37,668 bases of DNA. Origin: Bacillota bacterium (GTDB lineage: Bacteria; Bacillota; Clostridia; Lachnospirales; Lachnospiraceae). The DNA is taken from contig JAEYRK010000107.1 of NCBI GenBank assembly GCA_023435645.1, positions 1-37,668 on the forward strand, in the 5' to 3' direction. The notes under the pieces were generated by a model. That model was not told where the DNA came from, ran no database searches, and saw only the letters and a program-made list of their open reading frames with translations. The position numbers and the translations under genes are program-made. Every line of letters starts with the position of its first letter. Within the stretch, counting starts at the first letter, position 1. This document shows positions 24,221 through 32,730 of this stretch, in pieces.

Positions 24221-24712
24221 TTACTTCTTTCTTTCATACTTGCAGAAGACATAGGTCAGATCGTAGTAGGTCTGCTCGTCTGATTCCCCTGTCAGAACCC
24301 AGTCCTCCATCTGATCCATATTCGGAAAATAAGTATCTGCGGCATATTTATAATCTATCTTAGTCACATGGGCAACATCACAGTAGGACAGCATCTGCCT
24401 GTAGATACTTTCGCCTCCGATGACATAGATATCCTCACTCCGGTAATCCTTCACCGCTTCCAGGGCTTCCTCGATACTATGAACAACGACGACATCCTTC
24501 ACCCGGTAATTTGGATCCGAGGTAATCACCACATTCAAACGCTCCTTTAGGGGCTGACCACCCGGGAAGCTCTCCAGGGTCTTCCTTCCCATAATAACTG
24601 CCTTATGGATCGTCTCATCCCTGAAGAAGCGCTGGTCTGCCGGTATCCTAACCAAAAGCTTATTCTGGTATCCAATAGCCCAGTTGCTATCCACAGCTAC
24701 GATTGCATTCAT
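24221..24712 (-). CDS. folA: Dihydrofolate reductase
   Basis: The 163-residue enzyme regenerates tetrahydrofolate from the dihydrofolate made by ThyA. It shows MNAIVAVDSNWAIG at the N-terminus, the substrate-site acid in RIPADQRFF, the NADPH-binding IMGRKTLESFPG and the late motif IYVIGGESIYRQML. ATG 24712 is nine bases after AAGGTGG; an ATG two codons earlier (24718) is too close to that site, and the longer frame up to 24817 lacks family similarity. It follows thyA by about 110 bases, the common thyA-folA pairing. Confidence 0.93.
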   Translation of the reverse strand: MNAIVAVDSNWAIGYQNKLLVRIPADQRFFRDETIHKAVIMGRKTLESFPGGQPLKERLNVVITSDPNYRVKDVVVVHSIEEALEAVKDYRSEDIYVIGGESIYRQMLSYCDVAHVTKIDYKYAADTYFPNMDQMEDWVLTGESDEQTYYDLTYVFCKYERKK

Positions 24713-24823
24713 CGGCATCTTCCACCTTTCTGATCTATTTGTTATAAAACATCGGGTCTGTTCCACCCTGATTGTCACAAATTTGTTCCGAACTTTTATG
24801 TCGGTTCCTTGCTTCAAATAAAA

Positions 24824-25672
24824 TTATACCGCCACCGGTATGTTCTCCACCTTCGGACCAAACTGATAATCCCTCAGTTCAAAATCCTCCACCTGAAACT
24901 CATAGAAATTCTTCACCTCCGGGTTTATCCAGAAGGTTGGAGCAGCATAGGTAGGTCGTTCGATCAATTCCTTTATGATTGGGATATGTCTGTCATAGAT
25001 ATGGGCATCAGCAATCACATGGACCAGCTCGCCAACCGCATAGCCGCAGACCTGTGCCAGCATGTGCATCAGTACTGCATATTGACCGACATTCCAGTTA
25101 TTCGCAGCCAGAATATCATTGGATCTCTGGTTCAGGATACCGTTTAACACCAGCTGCTCACTATCCCTCTTCTTAGTCACATTAAAGGTCATACTGTAAG
25201 CGCAGGGATATAGTCTCATCTCATGGAGATCCTGATGAACATAGATATTCGTCATAATCCTCCTGCTGTAGGGATTGTTCTTCAGATCATAGATCACACG
25301 ATCTACCTGATCCATTTCTCCCTCCTTATACTTGTGCTTCACTCCCAGCTGATAGCCGTAGGCCTTTCCGATGGAGCCCTCTTCATCTGCCCAGGCATCC
25401 CAGATATGACTGCTCAGGTCATGAATATGATTCGATTTCTTTTGCCAGATCCATAGGATCTCATCGATACAGCTCTTGAAGGCTAATCTCCTGAGCGTTA
25501 AAGCCGGGAATTCCTTGGACAGATTATAGCGGTTCACAACACCAAATTGCTTGATGGTATATGCATAGGTGCCATCCTCCCATTTCGGCCGCACCTTCTC
25601 CCCCTCAGTACTGGTACCATTCTCGAGAATGTCCTTACACATCCTAATAAAAATATTATCCGCTAAGCTCAT
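24824..25672 (-). CDS. thyA: Thymidylate synthase (ThyA, clostridial type)
   Basis: This 282-residue enzyme methylates dUMP to dTMP using methylene-THF. The nucleophile is Cys157 in RLYPCAYSM. The dUMP phosphate and base contacts are in LNQRSNDI, WNVGQYA and the C-terminal HIYDRH. Compared with the E. coli enzyme, the residue after the Cys is Ala instead of His, and the QRSCD-LGLPFN region reads QRSND-AANNWN. This variant is, to my knowledge, shared by other clostridial ThyA proteins. GGGAGG is spaced for ATG 25672; the open frame extends to 25705. DHFR is encoded directly downstream. Confidence 0.93.
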   Translation of the reverse strand: MSLADNIFIRMCKDILENGTSTEGEKVRPKWEDGTYAYTIKQFGVVNRYNLSKEFPALTLRRLAFKSCIDEILWIWQKKSNHIHDLSSHIWDAWADEEGSIGKAYGYQLGVKHKYKEGEMDQVDRVIYDLKNNPYSRRIMTNIYVHQDLHEMRLYPCAYSMTFNVTKKRDSEQLVLNGILNQRSNDILAANNWNVGQYAVLMHMLAQVCGYAVGELVHVIADAHIYDRHIPIIKELIERPTYAAPTFWINPEVKNFYEFQVEDFELRDYQFGPKVENIPVAV

Positions 25673-25717
25673 GTTCATTCCTCCCAAATCCCTTGGCCTA
25701 TTCAACTTATCGTGTAT

Positions 25718-25746
25718 ATTTTACCTCATATGTTCAGGGTAGGCAA
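25718..25746 (-). promoter_or_regulatory. Promoter of thyA-folA
   Basis: On the minus strand TTGCCT (complement of 25741-25746) and TAAAAT (complement of 25718-25723) are 17 bases apart, about 45 bases before ATG 25672. Confidence 0.55.
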
Positions 25747-25776
25747 GGAAAAAGTCAACTATCCCCATACATAATT

Positions 25777-25816
25777 GTTGCATGCTGAAACTGTATAAAT
25801 GGTTTCAGCATGCAAC
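25777..25816 (-). terminator. Hairpin downstream of nrdD
   Basis: A perfect 15-bp stem (25777-25791 with 25802-25816, GTTGCATGCTGAAAC) has a 10-base loop. It follows the nrdD stop by about 65 bases. The bases after it on the minus strand (AATTATG) are not a true T-run, so it may protect the 3' end or act as a partial terminator. Confidence 0.65.
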
Positions 25817-25880
25817 TATATACTTTGGGAAAGCCATTTTAATTAGTAACAAGCTACCGATAGGATTGCTGTGATAACTC

Positions 25881-28256
25881 TTAGAGCAATACCAGCTGGT
25901 CCTCTGCAAACCTCTTAATATTGGAGGCATTGACGTATTTTTTCGCTACTCCATCCCTAATCTCGATTAAGGTCGGTGCCTGCAGGATGCTGTATTCCTT
26001 CGTAAGATCTGCATTCTCCTCCGCATCGACGATTGTGTAAGGAAGATTCTTTAAATATTCCTTTGCAATCCGGCAGTTCGGGCAGGTCTTTGTGGTGAAG
26101 AGATACAGACCGTCACCCATCAGATTATCCTCTGCCTTCGGGAGATTTGCGTAACGGTTCAGAACACCCACCGGCATCTCTCTGGAGTTCTCAATGTCAT
26201 ATAATCTTCTATTCTTGTATTCCTGAGACTTACCCTCATTCCAGTTCTGTACGGGACGATAGTAACCGGTAATACGGCTGTAAACCTCTGCATGTTCACC
26301 GCAATGAGGACAGGTGAACTGCTCTCCGGGCAGATAGCCGTGAACCTTACATACGGAATAGGTCGGTGACATTGTATAGTAAGGAAGCTTATAATTCTCT
26401 GCAATGGTCCTTACCAGCTTCGCAGCCGCCTGCCAATCCGGAAGCTTCTCACCTAAGAAGGCATGGAATACGGTACCGGAGGTATAGAGGGTCTGAAGCT
26501 CATCCTGAATATCCAGTGCTTCGAAGATATCCTCTGTATAGCCTACAGGTAAATGGGAGCTGTTCGTATAGTAAGGGGTATCTCCTGGCTTACCAGCGGT
26601 CTTAATTTCAGGATATTTCTTTTTGTCATGCTTAGCCAGGCGGAAGCTGGTGGATTCTGCAGGTGTTGCCTCAAGGTTATACAGATCCCCATATCTCTCC
26701 TGATAATCGGACAGACGCTCCCTCATATAGTTCAAGGTTCTGACAGCAAAATTCTTTGTCTCCTTGTGGGTCATATCCTTCCCAAGCCATTTCGCATTCA
26801 GACCTACCTCATTCATGCCGAGCAGACCGATGGTGGAGAAATGGTTCTCAAAGGTTCCAAGGTAACGTCTTGTATACGGATATAAGCCTTCATTTAACAG
26901 CTTCGTGATTACCTCTCTCTTAACCCTTAAGGATCTCGCTGCGATATCCATCATCCGGTCAAGGCGTACAAAGAAATCCTCCTCATTATCTGACAGATAT
27001 GCTATTCTAGGCATATTGATCGTTACTACACCCACGGAACCGGTGCTTTCGCCGGAACCAAAGAAGCCGCCGGTTTTCTTCCTTAACTCCCTGAGATCCA
27101 AACGGAGTCTGCAGCACATAGAACGGACATCACTGGGCTCCATATCACTGTTGATATAATTGGAGAAATAAGGTGTACCGTATTTTGCAGTCATCTCAAA
27201 TAGCAAACGGTTATTCTCGGTATCGGACCAGTCAAAATCTCTGGTAATGGAGTAGGTAGGAATCGGGTACTGGAAGCCTCTTCCGTTGGCATCGCCTTCA
27301 ATCATGATTTCAATGAAGGCCTTATTCACCATATCCATCTCTGTCTTACAATCCTTGTATTTAAAATCCATCTCCTTACCGCCAACGATGCAGGGCAGCT
27401 CAGCCAGGTCATTCGGGACGGTCCAGTCAAGGGTGATGTTGGAGAAGGGTGCCTGTGTCCCCCAACGACTCGGTGTGTTAACACCATAGACAAAGGACTG
27501 GATGCATTGCTTTACTTCTTTATAGGACAAATTGTCAACCTTAACGAAGGGAGCCAAATAGGTGTCAAAGGAGGAGAAAGCCTGTGCTCCTGCCCATTCA
27601 TTCTGCATGATACCCAGGAAATTTACCATCTGGTTGCAAAGCGTGGATAGATGGCTGGCAGGGGAGGAGGTTATTTTACCGGGAATGCCGCCAAGTCCTT
27701 CCTTGATCAGCTGCTTTAAGGACCAGCCCGCACAATATCCGGTCAGCATGGACAGATCATGTAGATGGATATCCGCGTTACGATGTGCATTCGCTATTTC
27801 TTCATCATAGATTTCAGACAGCCAGTAATTGGCTGTGACGGAACCGGAATTATGTAAGATTAAACCGCCTACAGAATAGGTCACGGTAGAGTTCTCCTTT
27901 ACTCTCCAGTCCTCTTCCTTCACATAGCTGTTCACAATCTCTTTATAGTCAAGAATCGTGGACTTCATATTACGGATCTTTTCTCTATTCTTACGGTACA
28001 GGATGTAGGCCTTAGCCACATCTGTGTAGCCGGTCTGCTCTAAAACATTTTCTACGCTGTCCTGAATATCCTCCACGTGGATCGAGTTGTCTTTGATCTT
28101 CTTCTGGAAATCCGATGTAACCCTCAATGAGATTAAATTGATAATCTCCTCTGTGTATAATTTCTCTGTCGCCTTGAACGCCTTCGTAACTGCTTCACTG
28201 ATTTTCTGCAGGGTAAACTCTGTAACCTGCCCATCTCTCTTTACAACGCTAATCAT
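25881..28256 (-). CDS. nrdD: Anaerobic (class III) ribonucleoside-triphosphate reductase with C-terminal redoxin domain
   Basis: This 791-residue glycyl-radical enzyme reduces NTPs to dNTPs without oxygen. Residues 1-95 are an ATP-cone (SVVKRDGQVTEF) for allosteric control. A Cys in YCAGW (Cys175) is a likely active-site thiol. The zinc-binding part is near CPHCGE. The radical glycine is Gly664 in RITGYYRPV. After the usual end a further ~75 residues resemble a thioredoxin/glutaredoxin, with the CxxC pair TCPNC (725-728) and the cis-Pro segment LQAPTL. This suggests that the reductant is delivered in cis. NrdG, the radical-SAM activase needed by NrdD, is not in the window. NrdR-like boxes precede the promoter. 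Confidence 0.95.
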   Translation of the reverse strand: MISVVKRDGQVTEFTLQKISEAVTKAFKATEKLYTEEIINLISLRVTSDFQKKIKDNSIHVEDIQDSVENVLEQTGYTDVAKAYILYRKNREKIRNMKSTILDYKEIVNSYVKEEDWRVKENSTVTYSVGGLILHNSGSVTANYWLSEIYDEEIANAHRNADIHLHDLSMLTGYCAGWSLKQLIKEGLGGIPGKITSSPASHLSTLCNQMVNFLGIMQNEWAGAQAFSSFDTYLAPFVKVDNLSYKEVKQCIQSFVYGVNTPSRWGTQAPFSNITLDWTVPNDLAELPCIVGGKEMDFKYKDCKTEMDMVNKAFIEIMIEGDANGRGFQYPIPTYSITRDFDWSDTENNRLLFEMTAKYGTPYFSNYINSDMEPSDVRSMCCRLRLDLRELRKKTGGFFGSGESTGSVGVVTINMPRIAYLSDNEEDFFVRLDRMMDIAARSLRVKREVITKLLNEGLYPYTRRYLGTFENHFSTIGLLGMNEVGLNAKWLGKDMTHKETKNFAVRTLNYMRERLSDYQERYGDLYNLEATPAESTSFRLAKHDKKKYPEIKTAGKPGDTPYYTNSSHLPVGYTEDIFEALDIQDELQTLYTSGTVFHAFLGEKLPDWQAAAKLVRTIAENYKLPYYTMSPTYSVCKVHGYLPGEQFTCPHCGEHAEVYSRITGYYRPVQNWNEGKSQEYKNRRLYDIENSREMPVGVLNRYANLPKAEDNLMGDGLYLFTTKTCPNCRIAKEYLKNLPYTIVDAEENADLTKEYSILQAPTLIEIRDGVAKKYVNASNIKRFAEDQLVLL

Positions 28257-28320
28257 ATGTAATTGTCTCCCTTCCCGCTCTCTTAAACGTAGAGATATTA
28301 CTCTCTTTTCTTATGGATTT

Positions 28321-28349
28321 ATACTACCAGATTACCATTGGATAGTCAA
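28321..28349 (-). promoter_or_regulatory. Promoter of nrdD
   Basis: On the minus strand TTGACT (complement of 28344-28349) and TAGTAT (complement of 28321-28326) are 17 bases apart. The leader to ATG 28256 is about 58 bases. Confidence 0.65.
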
Positions 28350-28356
28350 TACAAAA

Positions 28357-28403
28357 ATACTAGATATATGCAGATTTTTTCAATCCAACACTATATCTAG
28401 TAT
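28357..28403 (-). promoter_or_regulatory. Tandem NrdR-type operator boxes upstream of nrdD
   Basis: The box at 28388-28403 (ACACTATATCTAGTAT) fits the NrdR consensus ACAC-WATATATW-GTGT at 14 of 16 positions. A weaker box lies at 28357-28372. The gap is 15 bases, so the centres are 31 bases apart (three helical turns), which is the spacing known for NrdR pairs. Both lie just upstream of the -35 of the nrdD promoter. NrdR represses ribonucleotide reductase genes in response to dATP/ATP. Confidence 0.7.
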
Positions 28404-28461
28404 TTAAATTAGTCATTAATTCCTATAAAGTTTCATTTCCTTATTGCCGATACGACTGCTT

Positions 28462-29706
28462 CTATAGCTGATCAATTACCTCCTTGGGTACATATGCCTT
28501 CACATAAATCCCATCCTGTTGGTACTCCTCTTCTAATAGCTGTCCGTATTTACGAACTGCTTGAATCTTACCCGCTTCCTGATAGGAGAAAACTCTCTCA
28601 AGCAAAATCTTTTGCTCCTTCAACACTCTTTCTATCAGTTCCAGAAGCTTTGGGATATCCTGACCTGTCCTTGCTGAGATCTTCACTGTATAATCTGCTT
28701 TGAAGTCCTTCATGATCTGCTCTGCTTCTATCTTATCCTGCTTGTTAAAGGCGGTGATGATCACCTTGTCCTGAATTCCCAGCTTCCTCAGGGTTTCATA
28801 GACGGTATGCATCTGTTTATATGCATCCGGATTTGAGCTGTCCACAACATGAAGAATGATATCTGCATATTTAGCTTCCTCCAGCGTACTGCGGAAGGAG
28901 TCCACCAAATGATGGGGCAGCTTTCTGATAAAGCCTACTGTATCAGTGAACAATACCTGTTGTCCGCTCTCTAGGGTATAGTTTCTAGTGGTTGGATCCA
29001 GAGTGGCAAATAGCTTATCCTCCTCCAATACTCCGGCATTGGTCAGAAGATTTAGCAAGGTCGATTTCCCTGCATTGGTATAACCAACAATCGCCACCAC
29101 CGGAATTCTGCTTTTGCTGCGCAGACTCCTGACCGTCTCCCTGTTCTGCTTGACCTCCTCCAGCTCACGGCGGAGATGATTGATCCGATCCTTGATCAAC
29201 CGGCGGTCCATCTCCAGCTTCTTCTCACCGGGGCCTCTGGTTCCAATACCGCCTCCCAGTCTGGATAGGGAATTACGAAGACCGATCAATCGGGTGGAAC
29301 GGTATTTTAGCTGAGCCATCTCAACCTGCAGCTTTCCCTCTCTGGTGCTTGCCCGCCCTGCAAAAATATCCAAGATCAATACAGTGCGATCCAGCACCTT
29401 CAGCTGGAGAGTCTCCTCCAGATTTTTCAGTTGAGCTGGTGTTAATTCATCATCACAGACCACTCCGGTTGCATCATTTACAAAGGCCAGCTCCCTTACC
29501 TCCTCCATCTTACCCTTCCCGATATAGGTTCCAGGGTGGATGCTCTCGCGGTTCTGTATCACCTTGCCGACTGTGATAGCTCCGGCTGTTTCACAGAGCT
29601 CCTCCAATTCATTCAGGGACTCTGCTGTATCGTCATTATCCGCAACAGCAACTCCTACTAATACAAAGCGCTCCTGCTGCTCCTTTATCTCATATAACTC
29701 TGCCAT
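28462..29706 (-). CDS. hflX: Ribosome-associated GTPase HflX
   Basis: This 414-residue GTPase rescues stalled 70S ribosomes by splitting them. The N-terminal HflX domain contains the conserved GTRGPGEKKLE (155-165) and a coiled-coil helix (about 165-195). The G domain has GYTNAGKST (208-216), DTVGFIRKLP and FNKQDK. The C-terminal part ends with VKAYVPKEVIDQL. AGGAGAG lies six bases before ATG 29706. It stands between the TPR lipoprotein gene and nrdD on the same strand, with hairpins on both sides, so it is probably a separate transcription unit. Confidence 0.95.
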   Translation of the reverse strand: MAELYEIKEQQERFVLVGVAVADNDDTAESLNELEELCETAGAITVGKVIQNRESIHPGTYIGKGKMEEVRELAFVNDATGVVCDDELTPAQLKNLEETLQLKVLDRTVLILDIFAGRASTREGKLQVEMAQLKYRSTRLIGLRNSLSRLGGGIGTRGPGEKKLEMDRRLIKDRINHLRRELEEVKQNRETVRSLRSKSRIPVVAIVGYTNAGKSTLLNLLTNAGVLEEDKLFATLDPTTRNYTLESGQQVLFTDTVGFIRKLPHHLVDSFRSTLEEAKYADIILHVVDSSNPDAYKQMHTVYETLRKLGIQDKVIITAFNKQDKIEAEQIMKDFKADYTVKISARTGQDIPKLLELIERVLKEQKILLERVFSYQEAGKIQAVRKYGQLLEEEYQQDGIYVKAYVPKEVIDQL

Positions 29707-29750
29707 ATGCTACTCTCCTGCCGCAAATCAAAAATAGTGTTTCTTCTATA

Positions 29751-29780
29751 GATAAAGAGAACAGATTACATTCTCTTATC
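29751..29780 (-). terminator. Terminator between the TPR lipoprotein gene and hflX
   Basis: GATAAAGAGAA (29751-29761) pairs with TTCTCTTATC (29771-29780) with one bulge and a nine-base loop. The minus-strand tail TTATCTAT is moderately T-rich. Confidence 0.55.
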
Positions 29781-29824
29781 TTATTCTACTTTCCCATGTT
29801 ATGATCTTCTCCGGTGTCTGCCTC

Positions 29825-31030
29825 TTATGCTCCGCTATCTTCTTCCTCCGCTCTATTACTATGATCAATCCTACGGGAATTTAGAAATTTAACTTCCCTG
29901 GCCGCTTCCTGATCCTCTGGATACGCAGACAGATAGCTGCTGAGCTTCTCCTGGGCAGTATCAAACTGTCCCAGATACTCCAGGGCGATAATCTCATTCC
30001 TCTTTAATGCCTTCATCGTAACAGCATCTCCCATGCTAATTCCCTTTTCCAGAAAACGCAGGGCCTTGGAATGATCTCCCTGCTTCATATAGCAAAAAGC
30101 GACCTGATTGTAGACAGAAGACTCAGTCACATCATCCTTCTCGATGTATTTCTCATAATAATAGATTGCTGTAGCGTAATCCTTCTGCTTCGCATAGATC
30201 TCACCAATATAAAAATGTGCTTCCGGAAAGCCCTGGGCAAAGCCCTCGGAAAGCTCCGCCAAAGCTGTTTCATAATCTCCCTGATAATAGCGTATCCTCG
30301 CCTGATGATAGCGATCTTCCTTGGATACGGCCTCAATTGCTGCGGCCTGGCTAAGTACGGCAGCAGCCCCCGCCTCATCCTTTTTCTCCAGCATTAGCTC
30401 ATACTTGCCGAAGTGGTATTCATAATGGTTTGGCTTAAGCCTGATCGCTTCCTCATAGTCTGCCAGGCTCTTATCAAATTCTCCGGCCTTCAGATAAGTA
30501 TAGGCCCGCATACTGAGAGCTTCGGCTTCCTTACTGTTTCGCTCAATGATACGGGTATAGGAATCCCTTGCTTCCTCATAAGCTCCTGTTTTAATCAGAG
30601 CATTCCCTTTATAGTACAATATATCCACATCGAGATCCGATAATGCATTGATTGCCAATGCCGCATCAAATTGGCTGATCGCCTCCTGATAGCTCTGTAT
30701 ACAGTAAGCTACGATGCCCTTTCCTCGCAGCGCTCTCTTATTATTCTCCCTGACCATCAAGACATCCTTATCCATGTAAACACGGTCAAACTGCTCTATC
30801 GCCTCATCATAGCGCTCCAGTGAAATCAATGCCATTCCATAGTCAATATAATAGTCTGCACGGTTCGGGTTCTTTGTAATTGCCTTGGTAAAATAGTCCG
30901 CTGCCGCTTCATAATTTCCACTGACAAAGTTCTTCTTACCGCTTCGGTAATATCCTCCTGCCGAGCTGCAGCCGGATAACAGGATGATCATCGTAAATAG
31001 TACTCCAATTATCAGAAGCTTCTTTCTCAT
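29825..31030 (-). CDS. Tetratricopeptide-repeat lipoprotein
   Basis: The 401-residue product has a lipoprotein signal (MRKKLLII..., LLSGC with Cys21). At least eight TPR units follow, with the W/Y-x-x-G/A pattern: YRSGKKNFVSGNYEAAADYF, YIDYGMALISLERYDEAIEQ, YYKGNALIKTGAYEEARDSY, YHFGKYELMLEKKDEAG and others. TPR arrays form superhelical scaffolds that hold other proteins; the partner is unknown. ATG 31030 is preferred over GTG 31036, because GGAGG lies five bases before it. The protein would be exposed on the outer face of the membrane. Its own promoter lies at 31125-31153. Confidence 0.9.
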   Translation of the reverse strand: MRKKLLIIGVLFTMIILLSGCSSAGGYYRSGKKNFVSGNYEAAADYFTKAITKNPNRADYYIDYGMALISLERYDEAIEQFDRVYMDKDVLMVRENNKRALRGKGIVAYCIQSYQEAISQFDAALAINALSDLDVDILYYKGNALIKTGAYEEARDSYTRIIERNSKEAEALSMRAYTYLKAGEFDKSLADYEEAIRLKPNHYEYHFGKYELMLEKKDEAGAAAVLSQAAAIEAVSKEDRYHQARIRYYQGDYETALAELSEGFAQGFPEAHFYIGEIYAKQKDYATAIYYYEKYIEKDDVTESSVYNQVAFCYMKQGDHSKALRFLEKGISMGDAVTMKALKRNEIIALEYLGQFDTAQEKLSSYLSAYPEDQEAAREVKFLNSRRIDHSNRAEEEDSGA

Positions 31031-31124
31031 TGCCACCTCCGAGGTTCATCTTTTGAAATGAGGTCATGGACACCGATAATTCTTCGTAATCTCTAAAATC
31101 ACTACATCTTGTTGTCTCCTTATC

Positions 31125-31153
31125 ATTATACAACATCATCCATGAAATGGCAA
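31125..31153 (-). promoter_or_regulatory. Promoter of the TPR lipoprotein gene
   Basis: On the minus strand TTGCCA (complement of 31148-31153) and a perfect TATAAT (complement of 31125-31130) are 17 bases apart, about 90 bases before ATG 31030. Confidence 0.7.
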
Positions 31154-31276
31154 CATAACTCCGTATAAAAGCAGACACGAAAACAAGGGGATCCGGTCTA
31201 CCGATACCATGGTTAGGAACCGAAAAAAGCATCGATTTTCCCAGCTGACTCATCAGACACTTTACTTCGTTATTAC

Positions 31277-31351
31277 GAAAAGGGCTGCCTTCTGATTACC
31301 CTCAACAATATAGGAACTCCCTATATCCTTCAGTGACCAGAATCAGCCCTT
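31277..31351 (-). terminator. Terminator downstream of the esterase gene
   Basis: AAGGGCTG (31280-31287) pairs with CAGCCCTT (31344-31351). The long enclosed segment holds a second stem ATATAGG/CCTATAT (31309-31326). On the minus strand the closing arm runs into TTTTCG. Confidence 0.55.
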
Positions 31352-31376
31352 ATGATGAAGCAGTTGCTGTACTATA

Positions 31377-32552
31377 TTACTCCTCAAATTCCAAATTTTC
31401 TGAGAAGAAGGGCACAAAATAATCCTCCTCATAACCTGACGGGAAGGTATGCCCAATATTTAAGTTGCTTAACGTATGGTCTATGCCCTTTGCGGTCATC
31501 AGTTCGGAAAGATCCGCACAGCCCTCCGGGATCCATTGATAATAATCCATGGTTCCATTGATCACATGGATTGCCTTCAGGGGCAGCTTCTTCACCAGGT
31601 AGGCTTCCAGCTTATCATCCCAATCACTAAAGCCGCTTTCCCATTTTTGAATGATTTCATTGTCCTCAGGAGTTCCGTCCATTGTCGGAATATCACACAT
31701 AGTTTCCTTCGCTTCATTTGGTGCAAAGGTCTGACCATAGCAGGTTAAAAAGATAGTATCCCCCCTCCAGGAGTCCATGGCAATCTGCATGGAGCCTTCC
31801 TTCAGCACGCCGGGACAGAGAGCAAGCACGGAGGAAAATACATCCGGATGGCGCAGGGACAGGTTGAGGCTAGCATAGCCGCCCATAGAATATCCTGCAA
31901 TTCCCCTGGACTCTGCCTTGGCAATGGTGTGATAGGTTTTATCGATATAAGGGATTATTTCATCCATTACATAATCCTCCCACATACCTGTAACCGGGGA
32001 ATTCATCCAGAAGGATCCCTGGTAGGTGTTCGCTCTCGACCCATCTACTTCCACCACAATAAATTCCTTATTCCCTGATTGCGTCATGAACTGATGAAAC
32101 AGAAACCGACGAGCGATGATAAAACTCATAGAATCCCCAAAGCCATGAAAAAAGTATACCACAGGATACCTCTTCCCAGCAGAATAATAGCTGGGAGGGA
32201 GATAGATCTTAAGCTCCTTCGTAGGACTACTCCCATCCTTTGCAGATGCCAATGCGGTAGAGGTAAAGGTTTCTTCTATATAATAATCCCCCTCAACCAC
32301 TGTCTCCCTTCCTGCTTCCTCAGAAGCCCCTGTATCCTTCGCAGCGTTCTCTTCACTCACTGCCACATTGGCACGTTCTGCCTGTTCGTCTTCCTTCTGC
32401 TCCTCTGACACAGCAGCTTTATCAGCTTCTTCCGATGCAGCTACCGATTCCTTTTGCTCCTTATCCTCAATCATTACAGCATCCTCCTTCTTGCAGGCTG
32501 CTAATGTATACAGCATCATCAAACAACAAAACAAGAATAGTATTCTTTTCAT
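31377..32552 (-). CDS. Lipoprotein esterase (alpha/beta hydrolase, esterase D/feruloyl-esterase-like)
   Basis: The 391-residue protein starts at ATG 32552, after GGGAGGAGG; the frame extends to 32570. A lipobox LAAC (Cys20) is followed by an acidic, Glu/Ala-rich linker (about 21-88) that would hold the enzyme away from the membrane. The catalytic part (from about 90) belongs to the PF00756 esterase group: YPVVYFFHGFGDS, nucleophile elbow GYSMGG (Ser222), and a late His in NIGHTFPSG; the Asp is probably in NGTMDYYQW. Relatives cut acyl esters on xylan or siderophores, and the substrate here is open. A divergent AraC-type regulator gene lies next to it and may control it. Confidence 0.88.
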   Translation of the reverse strand: MKRILFLFCCLMMLYTLAACKKEDAVMIEDKEQKESVAASEEADKAAVSEEQKEDEQAERANVAVSEENAAKDTGASEEAGRETVVEGDYYIEETFTSTALASAKDGSSPTKELKIYLPPSYYSAGKRYPVVYFFHGFGDSMSFIIARRFLFHQFMTQSGNKEFIVVEVDGSRANTYQGSFWMNSPVTGMWEDYVMDEIIPYIDKTYHTIAKAESRGIAGYSMGGYASLNLSLRHPDVFSSVLALCPGVLKEGSMQIAMDSWRGDTIFLTCYGQTFAPNEAKETMCDIPTMDGTPEDNEIIQKWESGFSDWDDKLEAYLVKKLPLKAIHVINGTMDYYQWIPEGCADLSELMTAKGIDHTLSNLNIGHTFPSGYEEDYFVPFFSENLEFEE

Positions 32553-32730
32553 TGTTCCTCCTCCCAGCATTTTATTTACATACTACTGGGCTTATTATAT
32601 AATTAGGGCAATAGTGAAAATTAACATTTCTTGCTAAGTTTCACCGGAGAAGATCAAAAAACAAGGATCATTTCCACAGGAGTCTTCAGGGATCAGCCTC
32701 CGGCAAGAGAATGCACAGAAAGGGTTCAAC

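Larger units (their letters stand above)
31031..31376. other. Intergenic stretch between the TPR lipoprotein and the esterase
   Basis: It contains the TPR gene promoter (31125-31153) and the hairpin terminator of the esterase gene (31277-31351). Nothing further is recognisable in the remainder; a minus-strand frame over 30936-31253 has no ribosome binding site and overlaps the TPR gene. Confidence 0.5.

Noticed and set aside
24755..24775. AGGGTGGAAC on the minus strand, resembling the T-box signature, upstream of folA
   Set aside because: The following bases do not match the CCGCG part, there is no terminator pair or specifier stem, and folA is not a T-box target.
30936..31253. Minus-strand frame of 105 residues upstream of the TPR lipoprotein
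   Set aside because: Crosses the promoter and the start of the TPR gene, and has no ribosome binding site or family features.
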